A stretch of 64,000 nt of DNA from Psettodes erumei (lineage: Eukaryota; Chordata; Actinopteri; Pleuronectiformes; Psettodidae): NCBI GenBank assembly GCA_016785225.1, contig JAFBJZ010000224.1:267001-331000 (forward strand), written 5' to 3'. The notes beneath the pieces were generated by a model. It was given only the letters and a program-made list of their open reading frames with translations. It did not search any database and was not told the DNA's origin. Positions 11,701 through 23,747 of this stretch are shown piece by piece. Made by a program: the position numbers and the translations under genes. Within the stretch, counting starts at the first letter, position 1, and each line of letters opens with the position of its first letter.

Positions 11701-14232
11701 ACAGGAAGTGGATGGATACCCTCAAAGACACGCCCCTTGTCTCTTTTCTGAATGAAGATCCTGTGAGTGTTCCTTGGAAATGGTTAAAATTCAAATTTGC
11801 TTTTAGGCAAGCGTAGCAAATGTCAAACAAGTAATTTAGCATGCTTTACAGAAGGACAGATGACTGTCTGCTGGTGGAGATCATAAGCCTAACCACAGTT
11901 CTGTTTTTAGGCTCTTGGCTTCCTCTCGCCAATGGCTCCACTCTCATTTAAGCCGGCGACGGAAACTACGTACAGAAATGGTGTCTTCTCCCAGTACCCT
12001 GCTAAACTACTAGGTAAGCAGACTCGGATTATGTTGTAGTTAATACTTCAAATCAGATGGTAACTGTTTTGTTTCTAACTATATTCTGCTCAATTATTCA
12101 GAGGAGACGGTGGCAGAGACAAAATCGCAAAACGGCATCAACCCAGGTGACTCTATGAAAAGGTAACGTCATCTGTCTTTGGACATTTTGTGTGTTGCCT
12201 CGTGTTGGGAGGCTGATACCTGGGCAGTCCTGAGCAGTGCTCTGTCCGTCACTAGCCCTCCCTACAGCATCCGTGCTCTCTGATGACCGCGGCGAATTGA
12301 GGGAAATCGCCACGGACAGATACGGAGCAGACACTTCATTTCTGCATCAATATATAAATGAGATTCAATACTCTTTGGGCAGGCAAATTAACAACCTGCT
12401 CATGAAATGTCAGCCTACAGGAGATATGGTGCATATACGCTTGGTTGTGTCATAGATTACCTTGTAAAAGGCTTTAGGTAAAAAAAAACAATGTGCACGT
12501 GCCGTTAAATTCAAAGTTTAATTTCAGAAATAATGCAACTTCTCTTCGTTGTTTCAGGGTAGGAGATTTTTCAATCCTCCAGGTTAATGTTTTTATCAAT
12601 TGCAAGCCACAAAAAACTGGCTTTGTGGTTATTCATCAGTTGAACTGAAGACAGGTGCAGGGCAACATGCCGACTTGGCTCAGGAGTCAACAATGAGCCA
12701 CGGTCACATAGCAAGCTGCTTGGCTCCATTATGATACTCTGTTGGTTTTACCTCTGCTACATTGTGTGGCAAATATGATGGAGAGGAAAATGTCTTTCTT
12801 CAAATAAAAACCTTTTGTCTGCTTAATACAGCTCTTGCCCTGCAACAGCTGAGAGGACTGATAATCCTGTTGTCACCAGTGAAGCATCATTACGGGTGAA
12901 TACCTCTCTCGACTGGCTTTTCGACACACCTCCATCGCCTCCTCTGAGGGCCCCAACTGTACCACCACCTCAGGCTAGTGTTATATTTCTATGCTAACCT
13001 CTGTTAGACTCCTGTTTTATTGGAGTCACTGTGGGCACCAGCTTTTTGATTCTAATTCATATTGAACAAAATTGTGCTTGTGTGGGTTTTGTTTTTTTTA
13101 GGCCAGCGTGAGGAAGATGGTCTGCGTTCATCCAAAAGTAGCTCCCATGAGGACCAAGACTCAGATATTAGACATGGAGTGTGACAACCTTGCTGATCAG
13201 GTCAGAGGCTGACTCATAAATTTGTGCTAGGATTTTAGAGAGTCAGTTCTGACTTTGTGTATATAGTTCGCAGATGCTGTTACCACAACCAGTCCTACAG
13301 AAGGTCGCGGGGTCAAAGGTCTAGACTTAGAGGGCCTTCTCAGCACTCTTCATGGAGATCCCTTCTCTACTCGAAAGCAGCTTCCACGCACACCTGACAG
13401 CTTGAGTAAGAATGTTATGATGATAATGATTCTCGGGTATCTTTAAAACATTTAGGGAAAACTGACATCAGTTCTTGAGTAAAATGATTTCTTTTCTGTT
13501 TTCACAGTTATGGATGTGAAAAGCTCATGGCGGAAGGCAGTTGAAGAAGACGAAGCAGAGAAAAGCCGACGGTCAGCCAAGTTTAATGACAGCATTGCGG
13601 GGCGGCTCAGTTCCCTCGACGAGCCTCGCTCTTTGCTGCTGAGCTCCAAGGCTCCCTCCCACATTGTCACTCCTGCTGTCACGAGTCACAGCAGCCCCCC
13701 TCTCTTCCAGCAGGGAGGCTTTCTCAAGTCCACTCTGTTGTGGGACACCTTCAACACTGAGGCCCTCGACAGCCCGAGCGGCACAGGCAGCAGCGCGGTC
13801 CAGTTCAGCCTCGAACATGAAACGCTTCCCGAAATGCTGAGCTCTGACAGCCTTTTGAGTCTCGACGATGACGCGCTGGATATGAAGAGTGAGGAGGAGG
13901 AGGACGAGCTCCTCCTCCCTTCCCTGAAGACTAAAGCAAAGCAGTCGCCAGTAACTATGGCTAATCACTGGGGTCAGACCCAACAGGCGTGTGACAGCGG
14001 CTCCTTCGTTGAAAGCAGGAAGAGGACACCGGAGTGCCTTCTGTCAAGTCACAAGGTTTCTGGTTTGGACAGAGACTGGCTGATGGCACCAGTGGAGGTG
14101 AAGTCAGTGGAGGCCTCAGACAAGGTCTTCTCACTGGACCTAGACACACTGGAGACACCCTCGCCCCCAACAAAGGAGTACAGCCTCCCAAAACTGATCA
14201 CGTTCTCCCCAATAGATGACATGAAGTGTTAA
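8705..14232 (+). CDS. haus6: HAUS augmin-like complex subunit 6
   Basis: HAUS6 is the augmin subunit that recruits gamma-tubulin to existing spindle microtubules through NEDD1 and drives branching nucleation in mitosis. Sixteen exons: 8705-8847, 9016-9111, 9191-9269, 9525-9660, 9814-9958, 10464-10526, 10605-10662, 10789-10962, 11147-11343, 11633-11762, 11911-12013, 12102-12162, 12832-12973, 13102-13200, 13267-13405, 13508-14232. They sum to 2490 nt (829 aa; human 955). The N-terminal family domain is clear: NMFDKPNKDA, CWPVLNHKADAEFRK, LFISPGGPKFISLM. The middle is helical (VRSLWSTIDEML, GNVYEAGQLNLL). The C-terminal third is acidic, low in complexity and poorly conserved, as in other vertebrates. 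Exon 8 appears to use a weak AAG acceptor. Exon 13 has no good GT donor at the in-frame position; CAG followed by GC is assumed. Intron 12 hosts an H/ACA scaRNA. Confidence 0.95.
12206..12336 (+). ncRNA. scarna8: H/ACA small Cajal-body RNA, SCARNA8 (U92) orthologue
   Basis: A sense intronic H/ACA RNA of about 131 nt lies in haus6 intron 12. The 5' hairpin has an outer stem GGGAGGCT (12207-12214) with AGCCCTCCC (12254-12262, one bulge) and an inner stem TGGGCAG (12221-12227) with CTGTCCG (12242-12248, two wobbles). The H box ACAGCA is at 12264-12269. The 3' hairpin has an outer stem TGCTC/GAGCA (12274-12278, 12325-12329) and an inner stem CCG-C-GGCGA / TCGCC-A-CGG. The ACA box is at 12331-12333, three bases before the inferred end. 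Both loops contain TGAG, the CAB-box core. The first pocket (GATAC 12215-12219, CACT 12250-12253) pairs around U2 snRNA U34. The second (CTGATGA 12280-12286, ACAGATAC 12316-12323) pairs around U44. Pocket-to-box distances are 14-15 nt, as expected. Mammalian U92 guides these U2 positions and, as I recall, sits in the HAUS6 host gene. The exact 5' end is inferred. Confidence 0.93.
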
Positions 14233-14413
14233 GTACATTCACATACAAACCACTTTTCAGCCTTTGTCTTAAATTGTGTCCCCTGAATTTAATAGACATG
14301 TAATGTTGCATGTCTTGTACATAGCTGTGAAAATAACCTTTTGTCAGTCACAAAACAAGTTTTCTGTGCTTGAGTTTGTTTTTAATTTAACATAGCAAGA
14401 CATGAACTGCTTT

Positions 14414-14419
14414 AATAAA
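14414..14419 (+). terminator. haus6: haus6 polyadenylation signal AATAAA
   Basis: An AATAAA hexamer lies about 180 bases after the haus6 stop codon. The roughly 690 bases that follow, up to about 15105, hold no recognisable gene. Confidence 0.65.
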
Positions 14420-15104
14420 ATTGTAAGATATGTTTAGTTTTCTTTCTTGAATGTAGCAGTGTTTATTACCTTCCCCTGAATTTTCACATTGCACTATTAC
14501 CTAGGTTGAGGTCGGTCAGTTTGAAAGTGGTGGGGTGAGCAGAAATGTGTCCTGTGCATGGTTTCTTTCCTTCAAGGTGAGAAGGTCAAAATATGTCCAC
14601 ACAATAATGATTTTAAAAGACTTTAAGAAGCTTGTGTGTTTGAAGTCAGGCTGCTCCTCACCCTCTGAAATAAACTCAATTTCACTCTGGTCGAGTCTGT
14701 TTTGGTTCAGGCATCCAGGTTTCCTGCTGTGCCACTGCAATCCTCAATGTTTTCTCATTCACCTGTTGCGTTTTTATGTGTATACGGTGTATTTTCCACC
14801 ACTAAAAGGTGGGGGGCGTCAGAAAGCGAGCAAAACCATGAAATGTATAAATCAAGGCAACAGTGAGAAGCCAGAAAAGGCAGGAAGTTGCGCCATCTTC
14901 ATTTCACAATAAAAACGCGAAATTACCTTTACCTTCTGGATTGAATAGGTTTTAAAACGTATTGAATGTTACTACTACTGCTGCCGATACAAATAAGAAA
15001 GCAAATATTACAAAGTATGGTGCATACTTCGTCAAACCCTCATCGTTCCTCAATTAATAAAAATACATAGATTTATTCTGAAAACGGCAACACCGTGTTT
15101 TACT

Positions 15105-15511
15105 TTGAAAAGACACGCCGGAAAACAGCGGTGTTGCTGCGGCGTTAGCTTGACTGCGCTCCCCGCCTGTGTCAGTTGCGGCAGGCACCGTGGCCTCTCC
15201 TCTTCTCTGGGCGGTTCCAGTCCTCAAAGAGACGTTTGGGAGGAAAGCTCACCAACAAAACTATCAGCGCAGACCACACAAACATGGCGCCGGCCTCCAC
15301 CGACGACTTCAGATGAAAGTGCGGCGAAGAAGTGGCCGGCAAAGTTTCAAGGCGGGAGTGTTTTTCGGTGCGGCTCTATTTTCGTGCGCCGTTCCCGCTT
15401 AGCCCGTTTTCGGTTTGCACCGATAAAAAAAACACGGACTGTATCAGGCGGGTAAAAGCTGCAAGTTGCCTACATGTCAACATTGTCTGCTGCTGCAGTG
15501 TAAACAGCTGG
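15105..15511 (+). promoter_or_regulatory. dennd4c: dennd4c promoter region and non-coding first exon
   Basis: This is a CpG-rich patch between AT-rich flanks. It ends in a strong splice donor: CAGCTG followed by GTAAGT, with the exon end at about 15511. No family-like protein reads from it, and the first coding exon of dennd4c, at 24791, begins with 12 non-coding bases after a good acceptor. I therefore infer a 5'-untranslated exon here and a first intron of about 9.3 kb. The transcription start is not resolved. Several short upstream ATGs occur in the patch. Confidence 0.55.
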
Positions 15512-15691
15512 TAAGTGCTCATATTGTCGGGTATGGGGATAGCTGGGACTTAGCCGGGGTTGCTTTTCGAGTTAGTAACTATAGTTTGTCTACGTTAATG
15601 TTACTTTAGCCGTGTGTAAGTTAGGCCAGCCGCTGAAAAATGGCTTTTCCTGGTGTTGCACTTTTCACCGTGTGTTATCCAACTGCGGAAA

Positions 15692-15692
<1 letters not shown>

Positions 15693-15724
<32 letters not shown>
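15693..15724. repeat. (AC)n microsatellite
   Basis: About 16 uninterrupted AC units just downstream of the inferred dennd4c first exon. Confidence 0.95.
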
Positions 15725-15729
<5 letters not shown>

Positions 15730-18402
15730 GACAGAGCCACGTATCACTGCACAGGCTGATCGCAGGGGTGCACTTCTCTTTGTTATATCTGTTGTGATGC
15801 GTATTTCCTGCGTCAAAGTGACCGAGTTGTGTGTTGGATGCAACAGTTGAAAATACCCCCCCCCCTCTTCCTCCTCCTCCTCCTCCTCCGGCCCTCCGTG
15901 ACGCCAGATAATCAGACTCTGCTCTCCTGGAGCCGGTCTAACCTTCGCAGGTGCCCGCTCTCAGCCGCACTGAACAAACTGAATTTCCTGCTTGAAATAA
16001 AAGAGATGCTGGAAGGGGGAGGGGGTTACTAAAGCTGAACAGACTCATGATAAGGAAATGAATTTACCTGGCTCACGTGACATGTTGTTTGCTTTTTTCG
16101 ATACAGGAACTTTCATTCTGAACATTTTTTAAAACTTACGCCTGTGTTTTGTGTGACCCGAACGCCAGGACACAGAGTTGTGTAAGGCGCCTCTGTTGGT
16201 TTTTGTGGCTGCCTGTGGGGTCGTGCGCGAATGCCAGTCAATGCAGTGCCAAGGTGCTCACATATCTGCGCCTCAGCACTTGACTGTTCGCCAGCTAGTG
16301 GGAGTCCATGACCCTCGGGGCAGCAGAGCACTCCCTGGGACGTTGTGGTGATTCACTGCACGCATGTGATGTTCCTGTTGTGACAGCCGTCGCACACGTC
16401 CCCGGCCGAGCCGAGATTGGCACTTCCTCTTGTACTGCGTCTATGGCATTTGTGTTCTACTGAGGTGTTTAACAGGTATAAGGCATAGTAGAGTAATTGA
16501 GGCTTGTGGGGGGAACTTGTGGAAATTGCTCCTGAAGAAACACATCAGCAGCGAGCCGCTGACACTTGGAAACGTAGCAGAAAAATCTGTTCCTTGACCT
16601 TGGCCTGACAGCCTCTGGAAAAGGGGAGTGGACTGAGCGTTGCCTCCTGCTAACTGCTGCAGGCAGGCGGTATGAAGTGGGTCACGGCCGCACCGCGGCT
16701 TTGTGTACATTGAACTTGCACTTTGTCACCGTCACCCGTCGTCCAAAGGCTCTGTCAGGTGGCCGAGTGCAGGGAGCAGATTGGTGGAGGGAGCGCGTGG
16801 CTGCCCAGGCAAAAAAACCAAAAAAAACCCTTCATAATTCTTCCTGTGGGACAGTCAGAGGAGTGTTTCTCAAAGAGCAACACATGCAATCCAGTCATCT
16901 TGAGTCATCTTCAGCCAGCTGAAGTTGACTTCCGCTTCATACACTTGAACTGGCACCAGTTTCTTCCACTGGACTGACGTTTCCAGGTCAATTTACCACC
17001 TACACGTGGACTGACCTTTCAGAATTTCTTCTCCGTACTCTCGCTTTGACAGATACTTTAACGTCACTCGGTGCTTTTACCTTGATTTTATTTCTTTTTG
17101 TGGAGAGCGTCTTCCTCCAGAGGGAGGTCTGAGGTCATTCACAGTGGCACAGTAGTATCTCCAGAGCCTTCATCGACCCCAGTCTTCTTCCTCGGCGTTG
17201 CCATTGCTTCTGTTTTATGTTTTTTTTGGTGTTAAGTCTTAATTAGCCAGAAATAACCACAGATATGACGCAGAGACTCCTGTCAATACAAGCTCCTGGG
17301 CTTGCTGAGTCCATACTTACCTGAAACACTTGAGTGCATTTTGCTTAACTGCCTGTTTGCATGTCCTGACATACATTAACTCCAGATTATAGCTGTCTCT
17401 GGCCAAAGAGCTCCAGCAAGGATCTTGTAATGCAGCCAAAAACCCTCTCAGGTAACCTGCTTCCTTCCTCTGACTCTTGCCCTTTAGTGCGATGTGCCAG
17501 TAGTGTTTCAGCCGTCTGCGTACAGCCGGCCTGGCTCTCAGCTGGTATAAGCCCGGCTTAGTTAGTAAGGGCATGGAGTTTGCCCCCCTTTCCCTTCTCC
17601 GCGGAGTGGAAAGAATGCTCTCTGTCTGCCGGGCTGTCACGCTCCAGGAGGGAGGCAGTCTTGTGACGTCTCTGCTGAGCCTGGCCTCGCCGCTCGTCGC
17701 CCATCTCCCCAGGTTGTTTTTAATTAGGGAAAGTCGTGTTTCAGTGCGGCCCGCTGTCCCCGTCTAACCTTCCTGCCGCTGCTGCGGGAGGCACGACCTC
17801 CCGGCCGCCGCTACCGGGTTGGCCGCGCAGGCAGGCAGCTGCTTTTGACGCTGCACATCGGCGCACAACTTGAAAGCGTGTCACTCTCTCTCGTAAACAC
17901 ACCTGCCTCTCAAATCACGTGCCCGTTATTGGCAGTTGTGCCACCTCTCCCCTCTCCTCCTGATTGCTTTGCTGCTGCTGGCTTTTTATATAATTTTCGC
18001 AAAACATTTAAGAGGGATCCCGTGCAGTCAGATCGCTGTTGGATTGACAAAGGTTTACAGAGATAAAATACTGGAGGGCAACAGGTGAATGAGCCTTCAG
18101 CAGATGTCAGTCACAGTGCTCAGTAAGCCGACCACAGACAGTGCCGATTACTGTGTGTCAAGTAATTGGGTGACAAGGTGACAGGAATATTATGATCAGG
18201 TTGAACTAGATGATTCAAACACAACAGGCTTCGTCCCAAAAGCGCAGAGTAAAACAGCCTGTCGGAAAAACAACCGTCTGTTTGATTCTCAATTCGATTG
18301 TTCTTGTCTGTTATCAGTGTCATTTGGCAATCAGATTACCCTTTCTGAGAAGCGCGTTGACGGCTGTCGTCAGCCCCGGGTTGAAATTGGATTTTGTGTC
18401 TG

Positions 18403-18425
<23 letters not shown>
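18403..18425. repeat. (TA)n microsatellite followed by a T run
   Basis: About 11 TA units, then about ten T, inside dennd4c intron 1. Confidence 0.95.
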
Positions 18426-18433
<8 letters not shown>

Positions 18434-20510
18434 TAAACGAAGAAGAAGAAGGAAAATAAAACAGCTGCCAGAATTAAATAAACAGGACTGAGGAACAGAG
18501 TTCACCGTTGGTCTCTTGCCTCGTTGAGGCCGTGCCGAGCGAGGGAGACGTTGTTGGCATATGGATGTGATAATGCGGGGCAATCGCTCGGGCTTATCTG
18601 GAGCCAAACGGCAGATAGACTGTGAACGCTCCGCCTCTCGCTCAACTGCAAATATTGAACAGTTAAATATATTTCCTGTCTTTTATCAAGTGCACTTGAG
18701 GATGTTCCCTTTCTGCAGAACTGACGGGAAAGTCAGCCCCCCCCATTTTCTGTGTTGTAAACTGAAGGCCGATGGAGGCTGGCAGTCTCATCACGACATG
18801 CTGTTAAGATTAATTAGCAGGGTGAGGCATTTGCAGACCACAGTTCAGCAGTCATCTATGCGTGCGCACACTGGGGCTTGCGCCATATGAATTTAATCAG
18901 GCAGCAGCTCCACTGGCTTTCGTCTGAGCTCATCTCCCTTCAGACAGAGCACAGGGCGACGGTTTCCTCGCGGCCGGCGCCTTGTAAAACGGAGGTTTCG
19001 TCGCCTCGTTGGCACCTCGCTCTCAAGCCTGGCCCTCCGCCGCCGTCGGCGCCCTGTGATGACAGGTAGCAGGGAGGGCCACTTTGCTCTTCAGATCCTC
19101 TGAAGCCCAGAGCGACAGAGTGGCACTTAAAGCAGACGCTGCTGCCGCAGAGGCTGGCACGCAGCGCGGCTCGGCGGCTGCTGAAAGGGGGCAGTCTGTC
19201 TGAGGCCGTTACAGCTCCTTTTCCTTTTAACAGTTTTTGCCTTTGCTACATTTTGGTGTCTGAACTTTTGATTTTTAGTGCACTTCAGCGGCCCTGTGGC
19301 ATGGCGATAAGTAAATGGCACTTGTGCAGAGGTTCGCATACGTGTACACTTGTCACGGCCTGTCCTACTATTTATAACTGATGGTCGGTCTGCTCGTCAG
19401 TGTAATTAACGCTTCTGCGCGCACTTAGGACGTGGCTTTTTCTTCTCGTTTTGCAGTGTCTGACACGCGTCACGCTCCGACTGGATCTGTGCTCCTGCTG
19501 AAACAACCGAGACAGACACAGCACTGTCCGTTGTCCAGCATTACACACACGCACTCTCGCGCGCACACACTCGTGCATCCGCGCACACGCTCGTGCTCTT
19601 TCACCCCTGGGGAACGAGCCCCCTGGCCCTTTTGTGTGGAAGGGATGAGATCATTGTGGGGCAGACCATGGGGGGATGGAGTGAGGGGATTACACTCACT
19701 CCATTTCTGTGCATTTTTCTTTTCTCTGCATGCACAAGTGTTCGAGGAGCAGGACGCCCCCCACACCCCGGTGTTATTTACGGCAGCTGAAGAGTTTTCC
19801 TCTGCCCTCAGGAGTTGTTTTCCTGTATGGCCGACCTTTAGCATGGTTGCGAGCAAGTTAGGACCAGTGCCGCTGCCGATGAGCAAGTCTCTCCAGCGCA
19901 GGAATACCGGAGGCCTGAAGGAATGGACCAGTCAGGATTTCAATTAGGAATTTTTCCTGTTATATTTTATATTTCCCAACATCAGATGCCTTTTAATGGC
20001 ACAGATTTGCACGTGATGAGTGTTAATCATACGTTGAACTGCTCTGAAATATTAATGTATCCCCTTGCACCTCTAGTTACTGATTTCAGAGAGAATACAG
20101 CTGTTATACTGGAGGCTGTGACTCATTACACCTTGTTGTATTGCATTACACCTCCCAAAACAGTTGTCTCTCGGCAACAGAGCAGCTTCAGATAATATGA
20201 CACACAAGTATTTGTGCATTTTTATGCCCCGCACCTGCCAGACTGCTGCTTTGTGAGAGACCACATCACAGTTGCTGTCGTCGCTTTTTTTTCCTCGTCC
20301 GTCTGGCCTCCGAGCGTCTTTTTCAGTTTTGGAAAAATGTGGCCCTAATTTTTTTTTTTCCTGGTTGGTGAATTTTACCATAAGTAATCAAGTCATTTAG
20401 TAATGAGTGGTGGTTCCATCCGAATTGACCAGCCAAAGTTATCCACTCACGTTAGCTGAAGGGTAAATGCTGTTCTACATTATGCACATAAGTCTCGCTG
20501 ACTCCAGGAG

Positions 20511-20545
20511 TGTGTGTGTGTGTGTGTGCGTGTGCGTCTGTGTCT
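20511..20545. repeat. (TG)n microsatellite, interrupted
   Basis: TG repeats with CG and CTG interruptions inside dennd4c intron 1. Confidence 0.9.
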
Positions 20546-20895
20546 GTGACTGTGTCCTTGTGTGACTGACTTGAGCGGTCAGACTACGTGTGACAGCGAC
20601 GCTTTCATAGTATTTTCCTGTCACGGTTCGCAGGGACCCGAGCGCAAACCCAGACAATGAGCGTGAAACTCGATCGTCGGGGCTCAGGAGGAACAGAGAA
20701 ACGGGTTTTCACATGGGAAGGGAGGGGCGGCGCACAACCTTTAGAGGGCGGGGGTCTCAAGTTACAACACAGGCCTTCGTACGGCGAGTGGGAGTCGAAT
20801 GGACCAGTTTGACCCAGCTTCACTGTTTTTTGCCCCTGAGGTTTAAAAGTTTTCCTGGATGCGTTTGTCCGCCCTGCATGCTTTTACAAGTGCAG

Positions 20896-20917
20896 CAGAA
20901 GAAGAAGAAGAAGATGG
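20896..20917. repeat. Short GAA/AGA trinucleotide repeat
   Basis: About six AGA units inside dennd4c intron 1. Confidence 0.8.
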
Positions 20918-23168
20918 CCAGAAAAGCTATGTTTACAGTAGTTATAAAGCTTTTAGTCTAATACCCTGTCAACGCCGTCACCGTTTATGGCCACTGCCAC
21001 ATTTATTTGCTCGCCTGACATATAAGTGGACAATAAAATGAGCCCTTTCCGCCGTTTTATTTACTAGCACGCCTGAAAACGAGACGGCGCACTTCATTTC
21101 GGCGTCGTCGGAAGCCTGACAGCAGGCCCAGAGGACACGTCGGCTGCACTAAATGTACCCTTGAAAGGCGCGCGGAGATCAATTTTCCTCAGCTAGAGTA
21201 ACACCCGGCACGGCGGCTCAGGGTCGCGCAGCCCGGCATTGTTTTGGGCTCGGTTGCCACGGCAGCATCGATGTTTGCCTATCACGGGCTGTCACAAAGA
21301 GATATCTGTGCGGTGGAGGTGGGTGGGGCAGGACATGGCAGATATCAAGGGGGAATCTATCAAGTGGCAAAGCGTTTTTTGGTTCATCGTGTTCAGTGAT
21401 CGGTTTACTGGCAGTGCCCTTTCTACAGAAGCGACGAATCCTGCCTCTGACGGTTACCTCTGCGGAGCAAATAACGTGCTGTGTTTTCTCAGTCAGATGA
21501 AGGGATGACAAAAAAAGACCTTGAAATAACCACTCATCATGTCACCAGGTGATATAAAAAAGCCTGGAAGCAGAAAGTGTTGTAAATACAGCCGACTGGT
21601 AGATTCACCCAACACCTACATCTGATGCAGAATCAGCTGTGCTTGGGTTTTTGCATTAGAGTGGGTATGAGTTGGTTGCATATTTGTGAAACACATAGTT
21701 TTAAGGTTCAGTGCAAAATTTCAAATAATGAGCTGTTTTAGTCATGTGATGCGTCGGGAGATTGGCGGTGTGTTTAGCGTTCTCTGTAAAGTACATGTTG
21801 AGTCACCGGCTCGTTCATAGGGCGGCATCCAAAGCCCAAATCAGGAATAAACAGTTCTGCTGGCTACCGAGGATAGTGTTTGTTTTTCCCTTTTTTTTCT
21901 ATTTCTGTTAACGTTGCACTGTTCGCTGCTTTGCGGTGACCTGTGCCCAATGCTGTGTGACTCACAGACGCGATGCTTTTTCGTGCCGGCATCGCCGTTT
22001 CTGGATCGGACGAAAAGCGGAGGCTGACTTTTACTGCGCGTATTCAGAATTGTGTCAGAAACAGGTGCGATGCACCAACTGCCCAGTTGTGACACCCTGC
22101 CTGACCCACACCCACGTCATGTTTACACAACTGGACGTGGGGACAATACAGGTCAGCAGTATTAAAAGAGTTTCATGAGTGTTGTTTTCGCTGTAAACAG
22201 ACATGAACTCACCCCCACACACACAGACACACACACACAGGAAGATTATCCAGTCACTGGTTAAAACCACCAGAGTGCGTTTCCTCACCAAGCCTTTGTT
22301 GAGAACACTTTTTTTTTGTTGTAAAGCAAATATAGTCTGAAAAAGCATTTTGCTTTTGAAAAAGGATTTGGGGCGAGTGAGATGTTACCATGGATACAGT
22401 CCAGTAAACCTCTTCGCAGCAGCTTCCACGTCGCCGTTGTGCATCATCGTAGAATAACAGCCGTAACCAGTCAAAAGCAGCATGTGTGGGGTTTTCTCTT
22501 TCTGGAGGAGTGGGACAGACAAACATAATTCATTGTGTTGTCAAAAAAACCCCATCTGGAATCATTTTATTTACTAGAAAAAAACAAGAAAAAGAAGAAA
22601 AAGTCAATTTCAGGGCCTTTCTTCAGAATGAGTGAGTAAATACCTCGCTCTGGGGGGGAAAAAGTGCAGTAAAAAGCATATTCATTGGGGGTGGTCTCCA
22701 GTTTAAAAAGTAAATATGTGTGCTCGCTGCACCCACTCATGTGACACAACCCAATGCGGATGTGGTTTGATGTTTCGCTCCCTCGCCTTTTACCTGTGAG
22801 ATCGAGCTTATCCCCTCCTGAGCTCTTCTCTCCTGCCTTACCCAGCACGATCTGGTAATGTATCCCAACTTCATTGATGCACAGAAAGCTAAGGTCATTA
22901 AGCCCCCTGACTGGATATGACATTATACTGCATTGCTTTTGCTGCTGCTGCTTGAGGCTTTGTGCTGCTACGCTCTTTGCTCTTTTACTTTTGACTGTTT
23001 TCCCGACAATAACTGGCAGATATCCAGCAGCAATTGTTCCGGGCTACCTGGACTGTGAGGCTGCCGGTGGACTTGAAACAAATCAATTTTGGCATGTTCA
23101 GATCGGCAAAATGCCAAGTCAGAGACAAAAAAGAAAAGAGTGTTGCACGTACGGGTCGATTAGATAAG

Positions 23169-23191
23169 GTGTGTGTGTGTGTGTGTGTGTG
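23169..23191. repeat. (GT)n microsatellite
   Basis: About 11 GT units inside dennd4c intron 1. Confidence 0.95.
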
Positions 23192-23703
23192 CACAACGTA
23201 TGTGGAAAATAGATGATTTTTCACACACGTCATGCCATTGTTGTCCCAGAATGCAGGCCGTGTAGTTGATAGAAATCAGCGGCTCAAAGCCCTGGAAAGA
23301 TCGCTTTGTTTTTTTTTTCTTCTTTCTTCTTCTTGGTGGAAAAATGTGTGGAAAGTGTGTCAGCTGTTCGCTGCCTGGCCGTGTGGCTGAATAATTTTTC
23401 CTCTCAGACAGGTCAGTCTGTCTCCCGCCACTCATTCCACCGCGCGAGCCAACGGATGTTCTGTAGCCTGTAGACAGCGCCGTGCCCCGCCGCCTCCTGC
23501 ATGCATGATATGCAACACTTACTGCACTTTCTGTTATAGTTTCTCTAACACATATAGCACTTTTCACACGGTTTTTGCAACATGTGATCACAGGGTTAAG
23601 TTTAGAGTCCAGAATAGAAATGAAATGAAACTCCCATGGCCTGTAGTAATCGCAATCATGTAGTCCTGGGTCATCTGTGCTTGCTGTGGCCTTACAAAGA
23701 GGC

Positions 23704-23747
23704 TTCTTTTTTTCTTTTTTTCTTTTTTTCTTTTTTTTTTTTTTTTT
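23704..23747. repeat. T-rich tract with periodic C
   Basis: A run of T blocks, each about seven to nine long, separated by single C residues and ending in about 17 T. It lies inside dennd4c intron 1. Confidence 0.9.

Noticed and set aside
12605..12700. Two perfect or near-perfect hairpins (AGCCACAAA/TTTGTGGTT and TGGCTCA/TGAGCCA) followed by ACATAG in haus6 intron 12, suggesting a second H/ACA RNA
   Set aside because: The inner stem ends only five bases before the ACA, so there is no room for a guide pocket and lower stem, and no H box (ANANNA) lies between the hairpins.
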